A stretch of 64,000 bases of DNA from Acidobacteriota bacterium (GTDB taxonomy: Bacteria; Acidobacteriota; Thermoanaerobaculia; Gp7-AA8). Below, piece by piece: positions 1-8,879 of this stretch. Both the position numbers and the translations under genes were made by a program. Location: contig JAFATB010000020.1 of the NCBI GenBank assembly GCA_019244185.1, forward strand, positions 1 through 64,000, given 5' to 3'. The notes under the pieces are model-generated. The model saw only the letters and a program-made list of their open reading frames with translations. It had not been told where the DNA came from and ran no database searches. How positions within the stretch are numbered: the first letter of the stretch is position 1; every line of letters begins with the position of its first letter.

Positions 1-2721
1 GATCGCGTTGATCTCGCGCCCGATCTCCGGCCGGACGTCGATCGCCGGTTCCGGTGTCTCCAGAAGGTGCGCCGTGAGGACGCCCGTGAGTGACGACGCA
101 TCGAACGGCCGCTTGCCCGTCAGCATCTCGTACATCATCACGCCCATCGCGTAGATGTCGCTGCGCGCGTCGAGCGGCTTTCCCTGCACCTGCTCGGGGC
201 TCATGTAGTGCGGCGTCCCGACGATGAGTCCCGCCTGGGTCATCCCGTCGCCCGACTCCGCCATGCGCGCGATGCCGAAATCCATCAGCTTCACTTCGCC
301 CTTGTGGTCGATGAGCACGTTCTGCGGCTTGATGTCGCGGTGGATGATCCCCTGCTCGTGCGCGGCCTGCAGTCCGCGGCAGATCTGGCGCGCGATGCCG
401 ATCGCGGGACGCGCGGGCATGCGGCGGTGCTCCGCCTCGTCGAGCAGTTCCGCGAGCGTGTAGCCGCGCACGCATTCCATGCTGATGAAGTACACGCCTT
501 CGGCCTCGCCGTAGTCGTACGTGCGCAGCACGTTGCGGTGCGTGATCTTGCGCGCGAGACGGATCTCGCGTTTGAAGCGCTCGAGGTTTTCGGGCGACTT
601 GGTCATCACGTCGCCGGGCAGCGTCTTGATGGCCACGACTTCATCGAGTCGCGTGTCGACGGCTTTGTAGACGATGCCCATGCCGCCGCGGCCGAGGATC
701 TGCTCGATGCGGTAGCGGTTCGCGAAGAGATGGCCGAGGGAGAGATCGGAGGGAACGCCGATGGGAGCGGAGGCGGCGGCCGCGGTGGCGGCATCCATCT
801 TCATCGTGGCCATCGTCGCGGTATTGCCACTGATGGAGCGCATCATGCCGGTGGTCACGCTGAGCAGCGGGAGCGACGCGACGGGCAGCGCGTTCGGCAG
901 CCACTTGAGACGCACTTCCTCGCGCGACGACGATGAGAGCACTTCATCGCCGGCGCTCTGCGCGGTCTCATAGGAGATGTACGCGTAGCCGTTCGGCGCG
1001 TGCCACGCGAAGAGCAGCGCGAGCAGCGGCGCGTTGCCGACGATCGCGAGACCCGCGGGCGCTTCGGTTCCCGATGACAGTGCGACCGAGCCGGTGACGA
1101 AGTTGCCGGTGGCGATGCCGACACCGATGGAGATCGGCGTGCCGGAGGCACTGTGCGACGCGAGCTCCTCGTTGATCGCGCGCGCGGCGCGGATCGCGTG
1201 GATGATGCCGCGGTCGCCGCGGAAGACGCTGACGAGACGATGGCCGTCGAGCTCGCGCACCTCGCCGTCCTGCCGCGCGACTTCCGCCTGCTGCAGGCGC
1301 ATGGCGCGCTCGACGCCGGCGATGACGCTCGCGGCGTCGCCCTCACCTACCGTGACGGGGAGGCCGCGCAGATCGGTGACGAGCACCGTGCCTTCATCGA
1401 GTTGCGCCGGTTCGCTCGCGCGGATCGCCGGCGGTTCTTCCGTGCGATTGGCCATCTGCGCGTAGAGCTCCTCGAGCTCGGCTTTGTCGCGGAGGGAGTT
1501 CATCATCTTCGCGAATGAGCGGCCGAGGATGCCCACTTCGTCCTGGCGGTCGATGTCGGGATTCACGGCGTAGTCGCCCGCGGTCACGGCCTGCGCGATG
1601 CCGGCGAGCTGTTCGATCGGACGCGTCACGCGTTTCGCGATGAGCCACGACATCAGGAACGCGAGCAGCAGCGCGATGCCGCCGCCGATGAGCATGGCGT
1701 TCTCGATCTCGTGAAACGGCGCGAGCTCGCGGTCGAGGGAGCGGAGGAAGACCGCGGCGCCGACGAGATCGGAGCCGGAGAACAGCGGCTGGCCGGTCAT
1801 CACGTATTTGCTGCGGTCGATGGAAACGTTCGTCGCCGGCACGGCCTTCGACGTGGAGAAGATCTGCTGCGTGCCGTCCATCTGCTGCATGCCGACGCTC
1901 GGCGCGTTCGTCGAGCGCGCGGCGACCTGGTTCATCGCCTTCGACACGAAGACGACGCCGGCGTTCGTCGACTCGGCGATGCGATTCGCGAACGCGTCGT
2001 TGATGGCCACGGCGTTGATGAGATACGCGACACGCACGCGCGGCGTGCCCGCGCCGACCGGCGCGACGGCGGCGTGATAGAGCTTGCCGTCGATCGACAT
2101 GACGCCGGACGTCGCTTCGAGCGACGCGTCGTCGACGAGCTTCTTGACGAGCGACGACTTCGTGTAGAGATCGTCGCGCGTCGGCGTGGCGACCGCCGGC
2201 TGATCGGTGCGCGCGACGACGCGTCCCTGATCGTCGAGCAGCACGATGAGATCGCTGCCGAAGGCCTGCCGGCGCTGTTCGATCTGATCGATGATGCTGA
2301 CGAGATCGAGCTGCGGGGCGGCGGGTGGCGGGGCGGCGTTGGGTGTCGCATTCGGCGACGGCGCTGCGGCGGCGTCGGGAGACTCGCCGGCGAGCGCGCC
2401 TTGCATGTACGCGGCGAAGGCGGGGTCGGAGCCGAGGAGCGCGGTGGGGAGCTCGAGACGCGCGAGGCGCTGCTTCTCGAATTCGCGGAAGAGCTTCGCG
2501 GCGCTCGTGATCGACGCGTTGACCGTTTCGGACGCGACGCGATCGGCGCGCGTGATGGTGATGCCGATGGCGACGCCGACGACGATCACGATGAGCAGCG
2601 CGGTGAGGCCGAAGAGCTTCCACACCAGCGGCACGCGCGGCCGCTCGACGACGTACTCCTTCTTATGCGGCGCGTCGGATTCGCTGAGCGTCACGGCCGG
2701 ATCGAGCGTCTGCGCCGTCAT
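1..2721 (-). CDS. Membrane sensor-HAMP-cyclase-like-Ser/Thr kinase fusion (3' end outside window)
   Basis: Open from ATG at 2721 to the window edge with no stop (907 codons seen). Order: short cytoplasmic N-terminus, TM helix ~30-57, extracytoplasmic sensor region ~60-330 (dCache-like by position), second TM ~343-362, HAMP ~363-415, class III cyclase-like domain ~443-547, then a Hanks-type kinase from ~665 with GRGGMG loop, AIK lysine, HRDIKPQN and DFG. In the cyclase-like domain the first metal Asp (TDLRG) is present, but the second, normally in a GD motif, is replaced in ELDGHRLVSVF, so cyclase activity is doubtful and a regulatory role likelier. It starts 3 nt after the cupredoxin gene stops, so the two are co-transcribed. 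The kinase C-lobe is truncated by the window, not by mutation. Ligand unknown. Confidence 0.88.
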   Translation of the reverse strand, partial: MTAQTLDPAVTLSESDAPHKKEYVVERPRVPLVWKLFGLTALLIVIVVGVAIGITITRADRVASETVNASITSAAKLFREFEKQRLARLELPTALLGSDPAFAAYMQGALAGESPDAAAAPSPNATPNAAPPPAAPQLDLVSIIDQIEQRRQAFGSDLIVLLDDQGRVVARTDQPAVATPTRDDLYTKSSLVKKLVDDASLEATSGVMSIDGKLYHAAVAPVGAGTPRVRVAYLINAVAINDAFANRIAESTNAGVVFVSKAMNQVAARSTNAPSVGMQQMDGTQQIFSTSKAVPATNVSIDRSKYVMTGQPLFSGSDLVGAAVFLRSLDRELAPFHEIENAMLIGGGIALLLAFLMSWLIAKRVTRPIEQLAGIAQAVTAGDYAVNPDIDRQDEVGILGRSFAKMMNSLRDKAELEELYAQMANRTEEPPAIRASEPAQLDEGTVLVTDLRGLPVTVGEGDAASVIAGVERAMRLQQAEVARQDGEVRELDGHRLVSVFRGDRGIIHAIRAARAINEELASHSASGTPISIGVGIATGNFVTGSVALSSGTEAPAGLAIVGNAPLLALLFAWHAPNGYAYISYETAQSAGDEVLSSSSREEVRLKWLPNALPVASLPLLSVTTGMMRSISGNTATMATMKMDAATAAAASAPIGVPSDLSLGHLFANRYRIEQILGRGGMGIVYKAVDTRLDEVVAIKTLPGDVMTKSPENLERFKREIRLARKITHRNVLRTYDYGEAEGVYFISMECVRGYTLAELLDEAEHRRMPARPAIGIARQICRGLQAAHEQGIIHRDIKPQNVLIDHKGEVKLMDFGIARMAESGDGMTQAGLIVGTPHYMSPEQVQGKPLDARSDIYAMGVMMYEMLTGKRPFDASSLTGVLTAHLLETPEPAIDVRPEIGREINAI

Positions 2722-2724
2722 CGA

Positions 2725-3405
2725 TCAGTACTCCCGCGTGGCGCGGTAGGGTTGTCCGTATTTGTTCGTGTGATCGTTGGCGAGACGGAAGTTGCGGCCG
2801 TCGATCGTGAGGAGCGTCGCGCCCTGCACCTTGCCGTCCGCGCCGACGACGAGGTCGGAGGTCGCGGTGCCGCCCTGCTCGTTCCACGCGGTGACGCGGT
2901 AGCGGCCCGCGGGGACGTCGAACGAGTAGTTTCCCTGCGCGTCGGCGAAGCCGTAGTAGGGCGTGCCCATCACGTGCACGACCGCGGACATGTTCGGGTG
3001 GACGTTGCAGTAGACGCTGACGGTGCCGGGCGCATCGAACGTGTGCGGCTTGCCGGGGCCTTTGCGATAGAGGCCGAGGTCGAAGGTGTTGCCGGGCGTG
3101 AGCGAGAAGAGGTTGTGCGCGATCGGATCTTCGTTCGGGAAAGTGACCGTCGAGCCGGCGGGTACGGCCATCACGTGCGGCAGGAAGGTCTTGTTGCGCG
3201 TGGTCATGGTGAACGTCGACGGCGGCCGCTTCCAGGTTTTCGCGCCGACGGGATCGAGCCAGACGAGCGTTTCGTTCGCGACCGGGTTCTGGCCGCGCTT
3301 GGTGAGGAACATGACTTTGCCGGTCACCACGGCAGCGCTGAGACTGGCGGAGAACAGCGCACAGACGGACGCGGACAGTAGCGCGGCGAGCGCGATTCGT
3401 TTCAT
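2725..3405 (-). CDS. Secreted cupredoxin (plastocyanin-like) protein
   Basis: 226 aa. ATG at 3405 was chosen because it opens a clean signal peptide (MKRIALAALLSASVCALF) and has GGAG about 10 nt upstream; an in-frame start farther upstream would bury the signal peptide. The mature part carries the type 1 copper ligands in the usual order: His in PIAHNLFSL, then Cys, His and Met in VYCNVHPNMSA. A carboxypeptidase-regulatory-like beta segment follows (NYSFDVPAGRYRVTAWNE). Predicted periplasmic electron-transfer or copper-binding protein. First gene of a two-gene unit with the sensor kinase, 3 nt apart, which suggests a redox or copper link (inference). Confidence 0.85.
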   Translation of the reverse strand: MKRIALAALLSASVCALFSASLSAAVVTGKVMFLTKRGQNPVANETLVWLDPVGAKTWKRPPSTFTMTTRNKTFLPHVMAVPAGSTVTFPNEDPIAHNLFSLTPGNTFDLGLYRKGPGKPHTFDAPGTVSVYCNVHPNMSAVVHVMGTPYYGFADAQGNYSFDVPAGRYRVTAWNEQGGTATSDLVVGADGKVQGATLLTIDGRNFRLANDHTNKYGQPYRATREY

Positions 3406-3428
3406 CGGGTTGGCTCCGGGGGTCTGGA

Positions 3429-3437
3429 AGTGTAGCA
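3429..3437 (-). promoter_or_regulatory. Candidate extended -10 for the cupredoxin gene
   Basis: On the minus strand the sequence reads TGC-TACACT, an extended -10 element. The predicted start site near 3421 leaves a leader of about 16 nt containing the GGAG ribosome site. No good -35 is visible. Motif-based guess only. Confidence 0.3.
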
Positions 3438-3652
3438 CACGATTTTGTGCGGTCGGCACGCCGATTGAAGTAGGAAAGACGTGAGAATTTTTCATTGCGA
3501 TTTCGAGCGAAAATCGTATTCTATTAACCATGCAGCACACGAACGCGGGCGGGCTCGGGCGCAATAAACGCCAGCCACGCGTGTTTCCATAAGTACTACG
3601 ATTCAGTGCGGCGATCGGCCGCATGATCATTGAACGAGTTCTACAGTTCCCG
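3438..3652. other. Intergenic stretch upstream of the RNA candidate
   Basis: About 215 bp with lower GC around 3490-3530 and no open frame that looks coding on either strand. It must hold the promoter of the plus-strand RNA candidate if that RNA is real; TTGAAC at 3630-3635 resembles a -35, but no matching -10 was found. Nothing else recognised. Confidence 0.35.
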
Positions 3653-3890
3653 CTCCTCCCCTCCACCGCGGGGTGTGCGAGCGGTCGATCCGGTCCGCAG
3701 CGCCGGCGAGGTGGGTCATGGCACGTGACGTGACGCCTGCTGCGGGGCCGCCGGAAATTCATGGGGAGGAGGTAACAAATTTCGCATGGATTGTTCTAAT
3801 AAACCTGAGGGGGTTACGTCGTAGCTGACACTACGGTGTAACGTCCCACCCCGGAAGGGCGCCCGTAAGACGGCGCCCTTTTTCTTTTTC
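3653..3890 (+). ncRNA. Candidate structured small RNA, family unknown
   Basis: No plus-strand gene lies upstream in the window, yet a canonical plus-strand intrinsic terminator ends here, implying a non-coding transcript. CTCCTCCCC at 3653-3661 pairs perfectly with GGGGAGGAG at 3763-3771, enclosing about 100 nt of GC-rich sequence. A second irregular hairpin follows at about 3810-3850 (GTTAC/GTAAC and CGTAG/CTACG arms, flanked by GGGG/CCCC), then the terminator. I compared it by eye with 6S, SRP, RNase P, tmRNA and common riboswitches and saw no convincing match. The 5' end is only a guess from the pairing. Confidence 0.45.
3855..3890 (+). terminator. Strong intrinsic terminator, plus strand
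   Basis: Stem AAGGGCGCC (3855-3863) pairs with GGCGCCCTT (3872-3880), loop of 8 nt, followed by TTTCTTTTTC. The U-tract is only on the plus strand, so it terminates rightward transcription and not the minus-strand glycosyltransferase gene that stops at 3900. Confidence 0.8.
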
Positions 3891-3899
3891 CCCAGCTTT

Positions 3900-5078
3900 T
3901 CAGCGCTTCGCGGCGTCGACCGTTTTCGCGACGATCGCGGCGAACGTCGCGCCGCACGTCCGCATCGCCTCCGCCACCCACGCCCGCGCCGCCGCTTCGT
4001 CCTCCGCATGGGGGCCGGGCGCACGCTCGCGCAGCGTCGCCTCCAGCGCATCCGCCCATCCGGCCGGATCGTCCATCCCCGCAAAGCGTGCGGGACGCCC
4101 CGCGAGCTGCTCGCGATGCACCGGGAACTCGCTGGCGATGACGAACTTGCCGAGGGACTTCGCGTCTTCGATGACGGTCGACCATCCCTCGAAGCGAGAC
4201 GGCTGCAGCGCGGCGACCGCGCGCCGCGTCACCGCGAGCTGTTCGTCGCGCGGCAGGAGGCCGAGAAAGCGGATCTGCGCGTCGAGGCCGAGCTCGCGAA
4301 CGCGCTCGCGGACACGGTCGATGTAGCGCGCGCCGCGGAAGTCGTAGTCGCTCCCCGTGCACGCGACGACCGCGCGCACGCCGCGGTCGCGCAGGATGGC
4401 CACGGCCTCGACGACGAGCAGATGGTTCTTGTGCTCGGTGAACTGATTGGAGACGACGAAGAACGGGCCGTCGAGACCGATTGCTTGCGTATAGGTCGCG
4501 GGATCGAGGCGCCACCAGTCGTCGTCCGGCACGCTGCAGAACCGAAGCACGTCGGCGCGCGTTGCGTGCGCCGGATAGAAGCGCGCGAGGTCTTCGAGAC
4601 CGAACTGGCTGCTGACGACGATGCGCGCCGCGCCGTCGAGATACTTCGTGTAGAGCGCGACGATCTTCGCGTAGTGCTCCGGCTGGTAGAGCGCGCGCAG
4701 ATGCTCGTGCTGCAGATCGGGCAACCAGAAGAGCGACGGCACGCCCTGCGCCTCGATGAGCGGCAGCGGAAACGTGACGTCGATGCCGCCGAAGAGATCG
4801 CGCGCGTCGGCGATGCCGCGGATCGAGCGGCGAAGTTTGCGCGCCGCACGCGCGAGGCGGCCGCTCGGAAACTGCAGCACGCGCTGGTGGTCGATGAGCG
4901 GCCGCACGCGAGCGAACGGATCGCGCTCCGCCGCGTGCAGCCAATAGAGATCGGTGAACGCGACGCGCTGGTCGGGCAGCAGCGATGCGTTGCAGCGGAT
5001 GAGGTGCTGCAGGTAGTACTGGCCGCCCGGCCAGTAGCCGCCGCTGGCGTCGAGCGGCACGATTCCGACGTCATGCAT
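3900..5078 (-). CDS. GT4-type glycosyltransferase
   Basis: 392 aa with two Rossmann-like halves. The C-terminal half carries the nucleotide-sugar binding E-x7-E signature of retaining GT-B enzymes in EGWSTVIEDAKSLGK (~297-311), and a linker strand FVVSNQFTEHKNH typical of family GT4. No signal peptide, so cytoplasmic. Last gene of the Wzm-Wzt-acyltransferase-epimerase unit; its ATG overlaps the end of the epimerase gene by 8 nt. Probably adds a sugar to the glycan exported by the adjacent ABC system. Donor and acceptor cannot be read from sequence. Confidence 0.85.
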   Translation of the reverse strand: MHDVGIVPLDASGGYWPGGQYYLQHLIRCNASLLPDQRVAFTDLYWLHAAERDPFARVRPLIDHQRVLQFPSGRLARAARKLRRSIRGIADARDLFGGIDVTFPLPLIEAQGVPSLFWLPDLQHEHLRALYQPEHYAKIVALYTKYLDGAARIVVSSQFGLEDLARFYPAHATRADVLRFCSVPDDDWWRLDPATYTQAIGLDGPFFVVSNQFTEHKNHLLVVEAVAILRDRGVRAVVACTGSDYDFRGARYIDRVRERVRELGLDAQIRFLGLLPRDEQLAVTRRAVAALQPSRFEGWSTVIEDAKSLGKFVIASEFPVHREQLAGRPARFAGMDDPAGWADALEATLRERAPGPHAEDEAAARAWVAEAMRTCGATFAAIVAKTVDAAKR

Positions 5079-5985
5079 GGCGCCGGATCCAGTCGACCGT
5101 GCGCTGCAGTCCGTCGTCGAACGACCAGTGCGGCGTCCAGCCGAGCGAGGCGAGTCGCGAGACGTCGGCGATCCAGCGACCGGGCGTTCCCGCCGCGAGT
5201 GCGCCGGTGAAGTGCGGCTCGCCCTCCAAGCCCGCGAGGCGCTGCACGGCGGCGGCGAGCTGCGCGATCGTCGTGCCGGTGCCCGACGCGATGTTGATCG
5301 CCTCGCCGTCGAATGCCGCGCGGTCGACGATCATCTCGAGCGCCGACGCGACGTCGGCCGCGTAGAGATAGTCGCGCATCTCCTCGCCCGTGCCGAGAAC
5401 CGTGCGATCGCCCGCGAACGCGCGCCGCGTGAGATCCCACACCGCCAGGCGGCGAAGACCTTCGCCGAACGTCGAGAAGACGCGCGCTTTCACGACGCGC
5501 GTCGCGTACAGCGCGCGGTATTCGTCGCACAGCAGCTCCTGCTGCAGCTTGTGAAAGCCGTACGGCGAGATCGGCGCCAGCGGCGCGTCCTCCGCGACCG
5601 GCAGCGTGCGCGGATTGCCGTAGACCGCGGCGGACGAGAGCAGCACCAGCGACGTGCCGTTTCCCGCGAGGCGGATGGCCTCGAGGAGACGCGCGGCCGG
5701 CAGCACCTGCGCCTGAAAATCATCGAGCGGCCGGCGCATCGATTCCGGGACGCTCGACGGCGCGGCGAGGTGAATCGCCGCATGTGGCGTATAGCGTTCG
5801 AGCAGCGACAGCGTGCGCGTGACGTCGGAGAGATCGTCGAGCTGAAACGCGTCGTATGCCTCCGCGGCGCGATCGCGGTCGGAGCGTCCCAGTCCGACGA
5901 GACGCCAGCCGCTCGCGCGGAACCGCGCGGCGATGTGGCGCGCGAGGAAGCCGCCCGCGCCGGTGATGAGCAGCGTGCGCGTCAT
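5071..5985 (-). CDS. NAD-dependent epimerase/dehydratase (extended SDR)
   Basis: 304 aa. ATG at 5985 is used because it starts directly with the Rossmann strand ([19 protein letters not shown]) and overlaps the acyltransferase stop in an ATGA quartet. Shows the GxxGxxA NAD loop, a Ser/Thr region ([11 protein letters not shown]) and the catalytic YxxxK in [11 protein letters not shown]. Family members epimerise, dehydrate or reduce nucleotide sugars, so this gene likely supplies a modified sugar for the neighbouring glycosyltransferase. The exact reaction cannot be assigned. Confidence 0.87.
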   Translation of the reverse strand: MTRTLLITGAGGFLARHIAARFRASGWRLVGLGRSDRDRAAEAYDAFQLDDLSDVTRTLSLLERYTPHAAIHLAAPSSVPESMRRPLDDFQAQVLPAARLLEAIRLAGNGTSLVLLSSAAVYGNPRTLPVAEDAPLAPISPYGFHKLQQELLCDEYRALYATRVVKARVFSTFGEGLRRLAVWDLTRRAFAGDRTVLGTGEEMRDYLYAADVASALEMIVDRAAFDGEAINIASGTGTTIAQLAAAVQRLAGLEGEPHFTGALAAGTPGRWIADVSRLASLGWTPHWSFDDGLQRTVDWIRRHA

Positions 5986-6614
5986 GGCTCCAGCCGCCGC
6001 ACGACGCGCGCCGGATTGCCGGCGACGAGCGTGAACGGCGCCACGTCCCTCGTGACGACGGAATTCGCGGCGACCACCGCCCCCTTGCCGATCGTCACGC
6101 CCTTGAGGATGGTGCTCTTCGCGCCGATCCAGACGTCGTCCTCGATGACGATCGGCGCGGCCGGAACGTGCTCGAAGTTCAGCGGCAGCTCGCGCTCGAA
6201 GACGTTCCGCGCGTCGGCGCGGCGATGGCGATGATCGAGGGAGTGCGAGTTGTTGTCGAGGATGTCGACGAGGTGCGCGATGAGCACGTAGTTCCCGATC
6301 GTCACTTCGCGGCTCGCCCACACGCGCGACTCTTTCCCGAAGCTGCAGAAGTCGCCCATGCGAAACCGCGCGTCGGGCGCGACCAGGCTGATCTCGCCCA
6401 TCACGTAGCAATGTTCGCCGATGGTCAGCCGCGCGGGATCGGAGGCATTGACGAGGCGCGCGGTCGGAAAGAGCCGCGTCGTGCTGCCGACGTTCGCGAA
6501 CCGGCGCAGTTCCGCGTCGAAGCCGGTCGACGGCGAGGCGCGGTCGAGATGCTCGAGACGCGCGCGCATCTTCAGCAACAGCGGATCGAGCAGACGCCAC
6601 AGCAAGCGCTTCAC
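5982..6614 (-). CDS. Left-handed beta-helix (hexapeptide) acyltransferase, copy 1
   Basis: 210 aa. GTG start at 6614 shares a GTGA quartet with the stop of the upstream Wzt gene; no ATG fits. The C-terminal half is a run of hexapeptide repeats with the closing motif of the CAT/maltose O-acetyltransferase group ([20 protein letters not shown], then [11 protein letters not shown]). Probably O-acetylates a sugar of the exported glycan. A close paralogue with the same position relative to its own Wzt lies at 8880-9515. Confidence 0.85.
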   Translation of the reverse strand: MKRLLWRLLDPLLLKMRARLEHLDRASPSTGFDAELRRFANVGSTTRLFPTARLVNASDPARLTIGEHCYVMGEISLVAPDARFRMGDFCSFGKESRVWASREVTIGNYVLIAHLVDILDNNSHSLDHRHRRADARNVFERELPLNFEHVPAAPIVIEDDVWIGAKSTILKGVTIGKGAVVAANSVVTRDVAPFTLVAGNPARVVRRLEP

Positions 6615-7858
6615 GGGCGGCCGTCCTGCGTCCACGCGAGCAGCGGAGCGACCACGCCGTCGCGGCCGTCGCGCGCGACGAGACTCCCCTGCTCGCTGAT
6701 GGTGATGCGGATGACGCTCTCGTGCAGGCGGTTGCCGGCGCGCAGCGGCTCGGACAGCGTGAGGTAGTAGCGGCCCGGCGCGAGGAGGTGCGCGGGCACG
6801 ACGCAGCGCAGGCGCTGGCGGCCGAGCGTCCACGGCGCGTTCGACGTCGCGCCGCGATCGGTGTCGGACGTCGTCAGCACGGCGCGGCCGTCTTCGCCGT
6901 CGATGCGGAACGAGAGGCGTCCCGGCGGAATCTGCTCGCGCACCGTGAAGTCGAACACGAGCTCGAAGCCGAGGTCCGCGGGAAAGGCATCGTCGCCATC
7001 GAGACCATCGGCGCGCCGCGCCGAGACGGAGTGGTAGATGAACGCGGGATTCGTGTCGTCGTCCGGAGACCACGTCGTCGCGTTCGCGGTCCCTTCGCTG
7101 AGGTAGCGCCGCACGACGGAGACGGTTGGTCCCTGATCCTTGATCTCGCCGCGCGCGAGCCAGACCGCGGTGTCGCAGAGCCGCGAGATCGTGTCCATGT
7201 TGTGGCTGACGATGACGACCGTGCGGCCGCTGCCGGTCATGCTCGCGACCTTGCCGAGACACTTGTTCTGAAACGCGGCGTCGCCGACAGAGAGCACTTC
7301 GTCGATCAGCAGGATCTCCGGATCGACGTGCGCGGCGATCGCGAAGGCGAGCCGCACGAACATGCCGGAGGAGTAGCGCTTCACCGGCGTGTCGATCAAC
7401 TCGCCGATGTCGGCGAAGTCGACGATCGCGTCGTAGTTGCGGCGGATCTGCTCCCGCGACATGCCGAGGATCGAGCCGTTGAGGAAGACGTTCTCGCGGC
7501 CGGTGAGCTCCATGTGAAAGCCGGTGCCGACTTCCAGCAGGCTGGCCACGCGTCCGTACAGCCGCGCCTCACCTTCGGTCGGCTCGGTGATGCGGCTGAG
7601 GATCTTGAGCAGTGTGCTCTTGCCCGCGCCGTTGCGTCCGATGAGACCGACGACGGAGCCGTGGCGGATGTCCAGCGAGACGTCGCGCAGCGCCCAGATG
7701 GAGCGCGCCGGGGCGCTGCGGCGGAAGAGCTCGCGCGGGTTGGCCAGTTTGTCGCGGACCGCCGAAGGCCGGAACTGCTCGCCGATTCGATACCGTTTAC
7801 CGAGACCTCGGATTGCGATCGCGGCAGACGACGTCGGAGTCGAAACGCTGACCGTCAT
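6611..7858 (-). CDS. Wzt-type polysaccharide ABC transporter ATPase, copy 1
   Basis: 415 aa. ABC ATPase residues ~1-250 with Walker [10 protein letters not shown], signature [14 protein letters not shown], Walker [10 protein letters not shown] and switch His in VIVSHNMD. The extra ~150 residues form a beta-rich C-terminal domain like the carbohydrate-binding domain of Wzt proteins that recognise a terminal modification on the O-antigen chain. It starts 6 nt after the permease stop, so the pair forms the exporter at the inner membrane. A paralogue lies at 9512-10726. Confidence 0.9.
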   Translation of the reverse strand: MTVSVSTPTSSAAIAIRGLGKRYRIGEQFRPSAVRDKLANPRELFRRSAPARSIWALRDVSLDIRHGSVVGLIGRNGAGKSTLLKILSRITEPTEGEARLYGRVASLLEVGTGFHMELTGRENVFLNGSILGMSREQIRRNYDAIVDFADIGELIDTPVKRYSSGMFVRLAFAIAAHVDPEILLIDEVLSVGDAAFQNKCLGKVASMTGSGRTVVIVSHNMDTISRLCDTAVWLARGEIKDQGPTVSVVRRYLSEGTANATTWSPDDDTNPAFIYHSVSARRADGLDGDDAFPADLGFELVFDFTVREQIPPGRLSFRIDGEDGRAVLTTSDTDRGATSNAPWTLGRQRLRCVVPAHLLAPGRYYLTLSEPLRAGNRLHESVIRITISEQGSLVARDGRDGVVAPLLAWTQDGRP

Positions 7859-7864
7859 GGCTCG

Positions 7865-8728
7865 TCAGAGAAGGTCGGCGAACAGCCGTTCCATCCGGCG
7901 ATAGTAGTAAATGCCGGTGATGAGCACGAGCGGCGACACGATCGCCGCGGAGAGCAGCGCTTCCATCGCCACGGGCGTGCCGAACAGCGTCGCGCGTCCC
8001 GCCTCGATGATCCCGGTCATCGGATTCAGGAGCACGAGAAAGCGGTATTTCGCGGGGATGACGTCGACGGAGTACGCGACCGGCGTGGCGAACATGCCTA
8101 GCTGCAGGACGAACGGAATGAGCACGCGCACGTCGCGATACTCGACGTTCAACGCCGCACACCACAAGCCGACGCCCGTCGCGAGCACCGCGCCCGCGAG
8201 CACGACCACCGGAAAGAGCACGATCTCCGGCCCCGGCAGCACGCGATACCAGATCATCAACGCCGCAAGCAGAACGGCCGAGACGCTGAGGTCGACGAGG
8301 TCGACGATCGTCGCCGCGAGCGGAATGGCGAGGCGCGGGAAATAGACCTTCGAGATGAGGTACGACGCGCCGATGAGGCTGTTCCCCGCGTGCGCAACCG
8401 ACGCGGAGAAGAAGTTCCACAGCAGCAGTCCGGAGAGCACGAAGACGCTGTAGGGCACGTTGCCCGACGCGCGCAAATGCGCGACGCGGTTGAAGATCAA
8501 CGTGAAGATCGCCATCGTGATCAGCGGCTGGCCCATGACCCAGACCGCGCCGAGGAAGGTCTGGCGATAGCGGACCTTGAGATCGCGCCAGGCGAAGATC
8601 CACAGCAGCTCGCGGTAGGCCCAGAGCTCGCGGAGGCCGAGGGCGCGCCAGCCGCGCGACGGCCGGATGACGAGTACCGGCATCGGCTCCGCGGCCACTG
8701 ATCCGTTCGACTCCGTCACGGGCCGCAT
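7865..8728 (-). CDS. Wzm-type ABC-2 polysaccharide export permease
   Basis: 287 aa from ATG 8728. Typical ABC-2 permease: cytoplasmic IRPSRGW...LRELWAYRELLWIFAWRDLKVRY lead-in (conserved in Wzm proteins), then about six TM helices. The start is uncertain: GTG at 8752 and ATG at 8683 are in frame, none has a good ribosome site. First gene of the export unit, reading away from the divergent tRNA-Leu. It is the only permease in the window for two Wzt proteins. Confidence 0.86.
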   Translation of the reverse strand: MRPVTESNGSVAAEPMPVLVIRPSRGWRALGLRELWAYRELLWIFAWRDLKVRYRQTFLGAVWVMGQPLITMAIFTLIFNRVAHLRASGNVPYSVFVLSGLLLWNFFSASVAHAGNSLIGASYLISKVYFPRLAIPLAATIVDLVDLSVSAVLLAALMIWYRVLPGPEIVLFPVVVLAGAVLATGVGLWCAALNVEYRDVRVLIPFVLQLGMFATPVAYSVDVIPAKYRFLVLLNPMTGIIEAGRATLFGTPVAMEALLSAAIVSPLVLITGIYYYRRMERLFADLL

Positions 8729-8760
8729 CGTACACGAGCGTTTCGCGTTCACGGCGGAGT

Positions 8761-8766
8761 TATCAT
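8761..8766 (+). promoter_or_regulatory. Candidate -10 for tRNA-Leu
   Basis: TATCAT lies 7 nt before the mature tRNA 5' end, so the transcript would begin at or next to the tRNA with almost no 5' leader to trim. No clear -35. Confidence 0.35.
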
Positions 8767-8773
8767 CGCAGCG

Positions 8774-8859
8774 GCCCCGGTGGCGGAACCGGTAGACGCT
8801 GCGGACTTAAAATCCGCTGCCGCGTGAGCGGCGTGCCGGTTCGAGTCCGGCCCGGGGCA
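8774..8859 (+). tRNA. tRNA-Leu (anticodon UAA)
   Basis: 86 nt class II tRNA. Acceptor arms GCCCCGG (8774-8780) and CCGGGGC (8852-8858) pair perfectly, discriminator A at 8859. Anticodon stem GCGGA/TCCGC encloses the loop CTTAAAA, anticodon TAA at 8808-8810. A long variable arm (GCCGCGTGAGCGGC) and the T arm GCCGG-TTCGAGT-CCGGC are intact. CCA is not encoded. It sits on the opposite strand between two minus-strand glycan gene blocks. Confidence 0.95.
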
Positions 8860-8879
8860 TGGCGCGTCGGGCTGCGCGC

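Noticed and set aside
3653..3890. 6S RNA, SRP RNA, RNase P RNA or tmRNA
   Set aside because: Key conserved segments of each were looked for by eye and not found; left as an unassigned RNA candidate.
208..5210. Long plus-strand ORFs over kinase, cupredoxin and glycosyltransferase genes
   Set aside because: Arg/His/Asp-rich mirror frames typical of high-GC DNA, with no domains or ribosome sites. The same applies to long mirror frames at 5077-6234, 12054-14315, 15715-17869, 23407-24999, 32584-36330, 36125-38548 and 44236-48141.
8774..8859. Integration site of a genomic island at tRNA-Leu
   Set aside because: No integrase, no direct repeat of the tRNA 3' end was seen, and GC content does not change across it.
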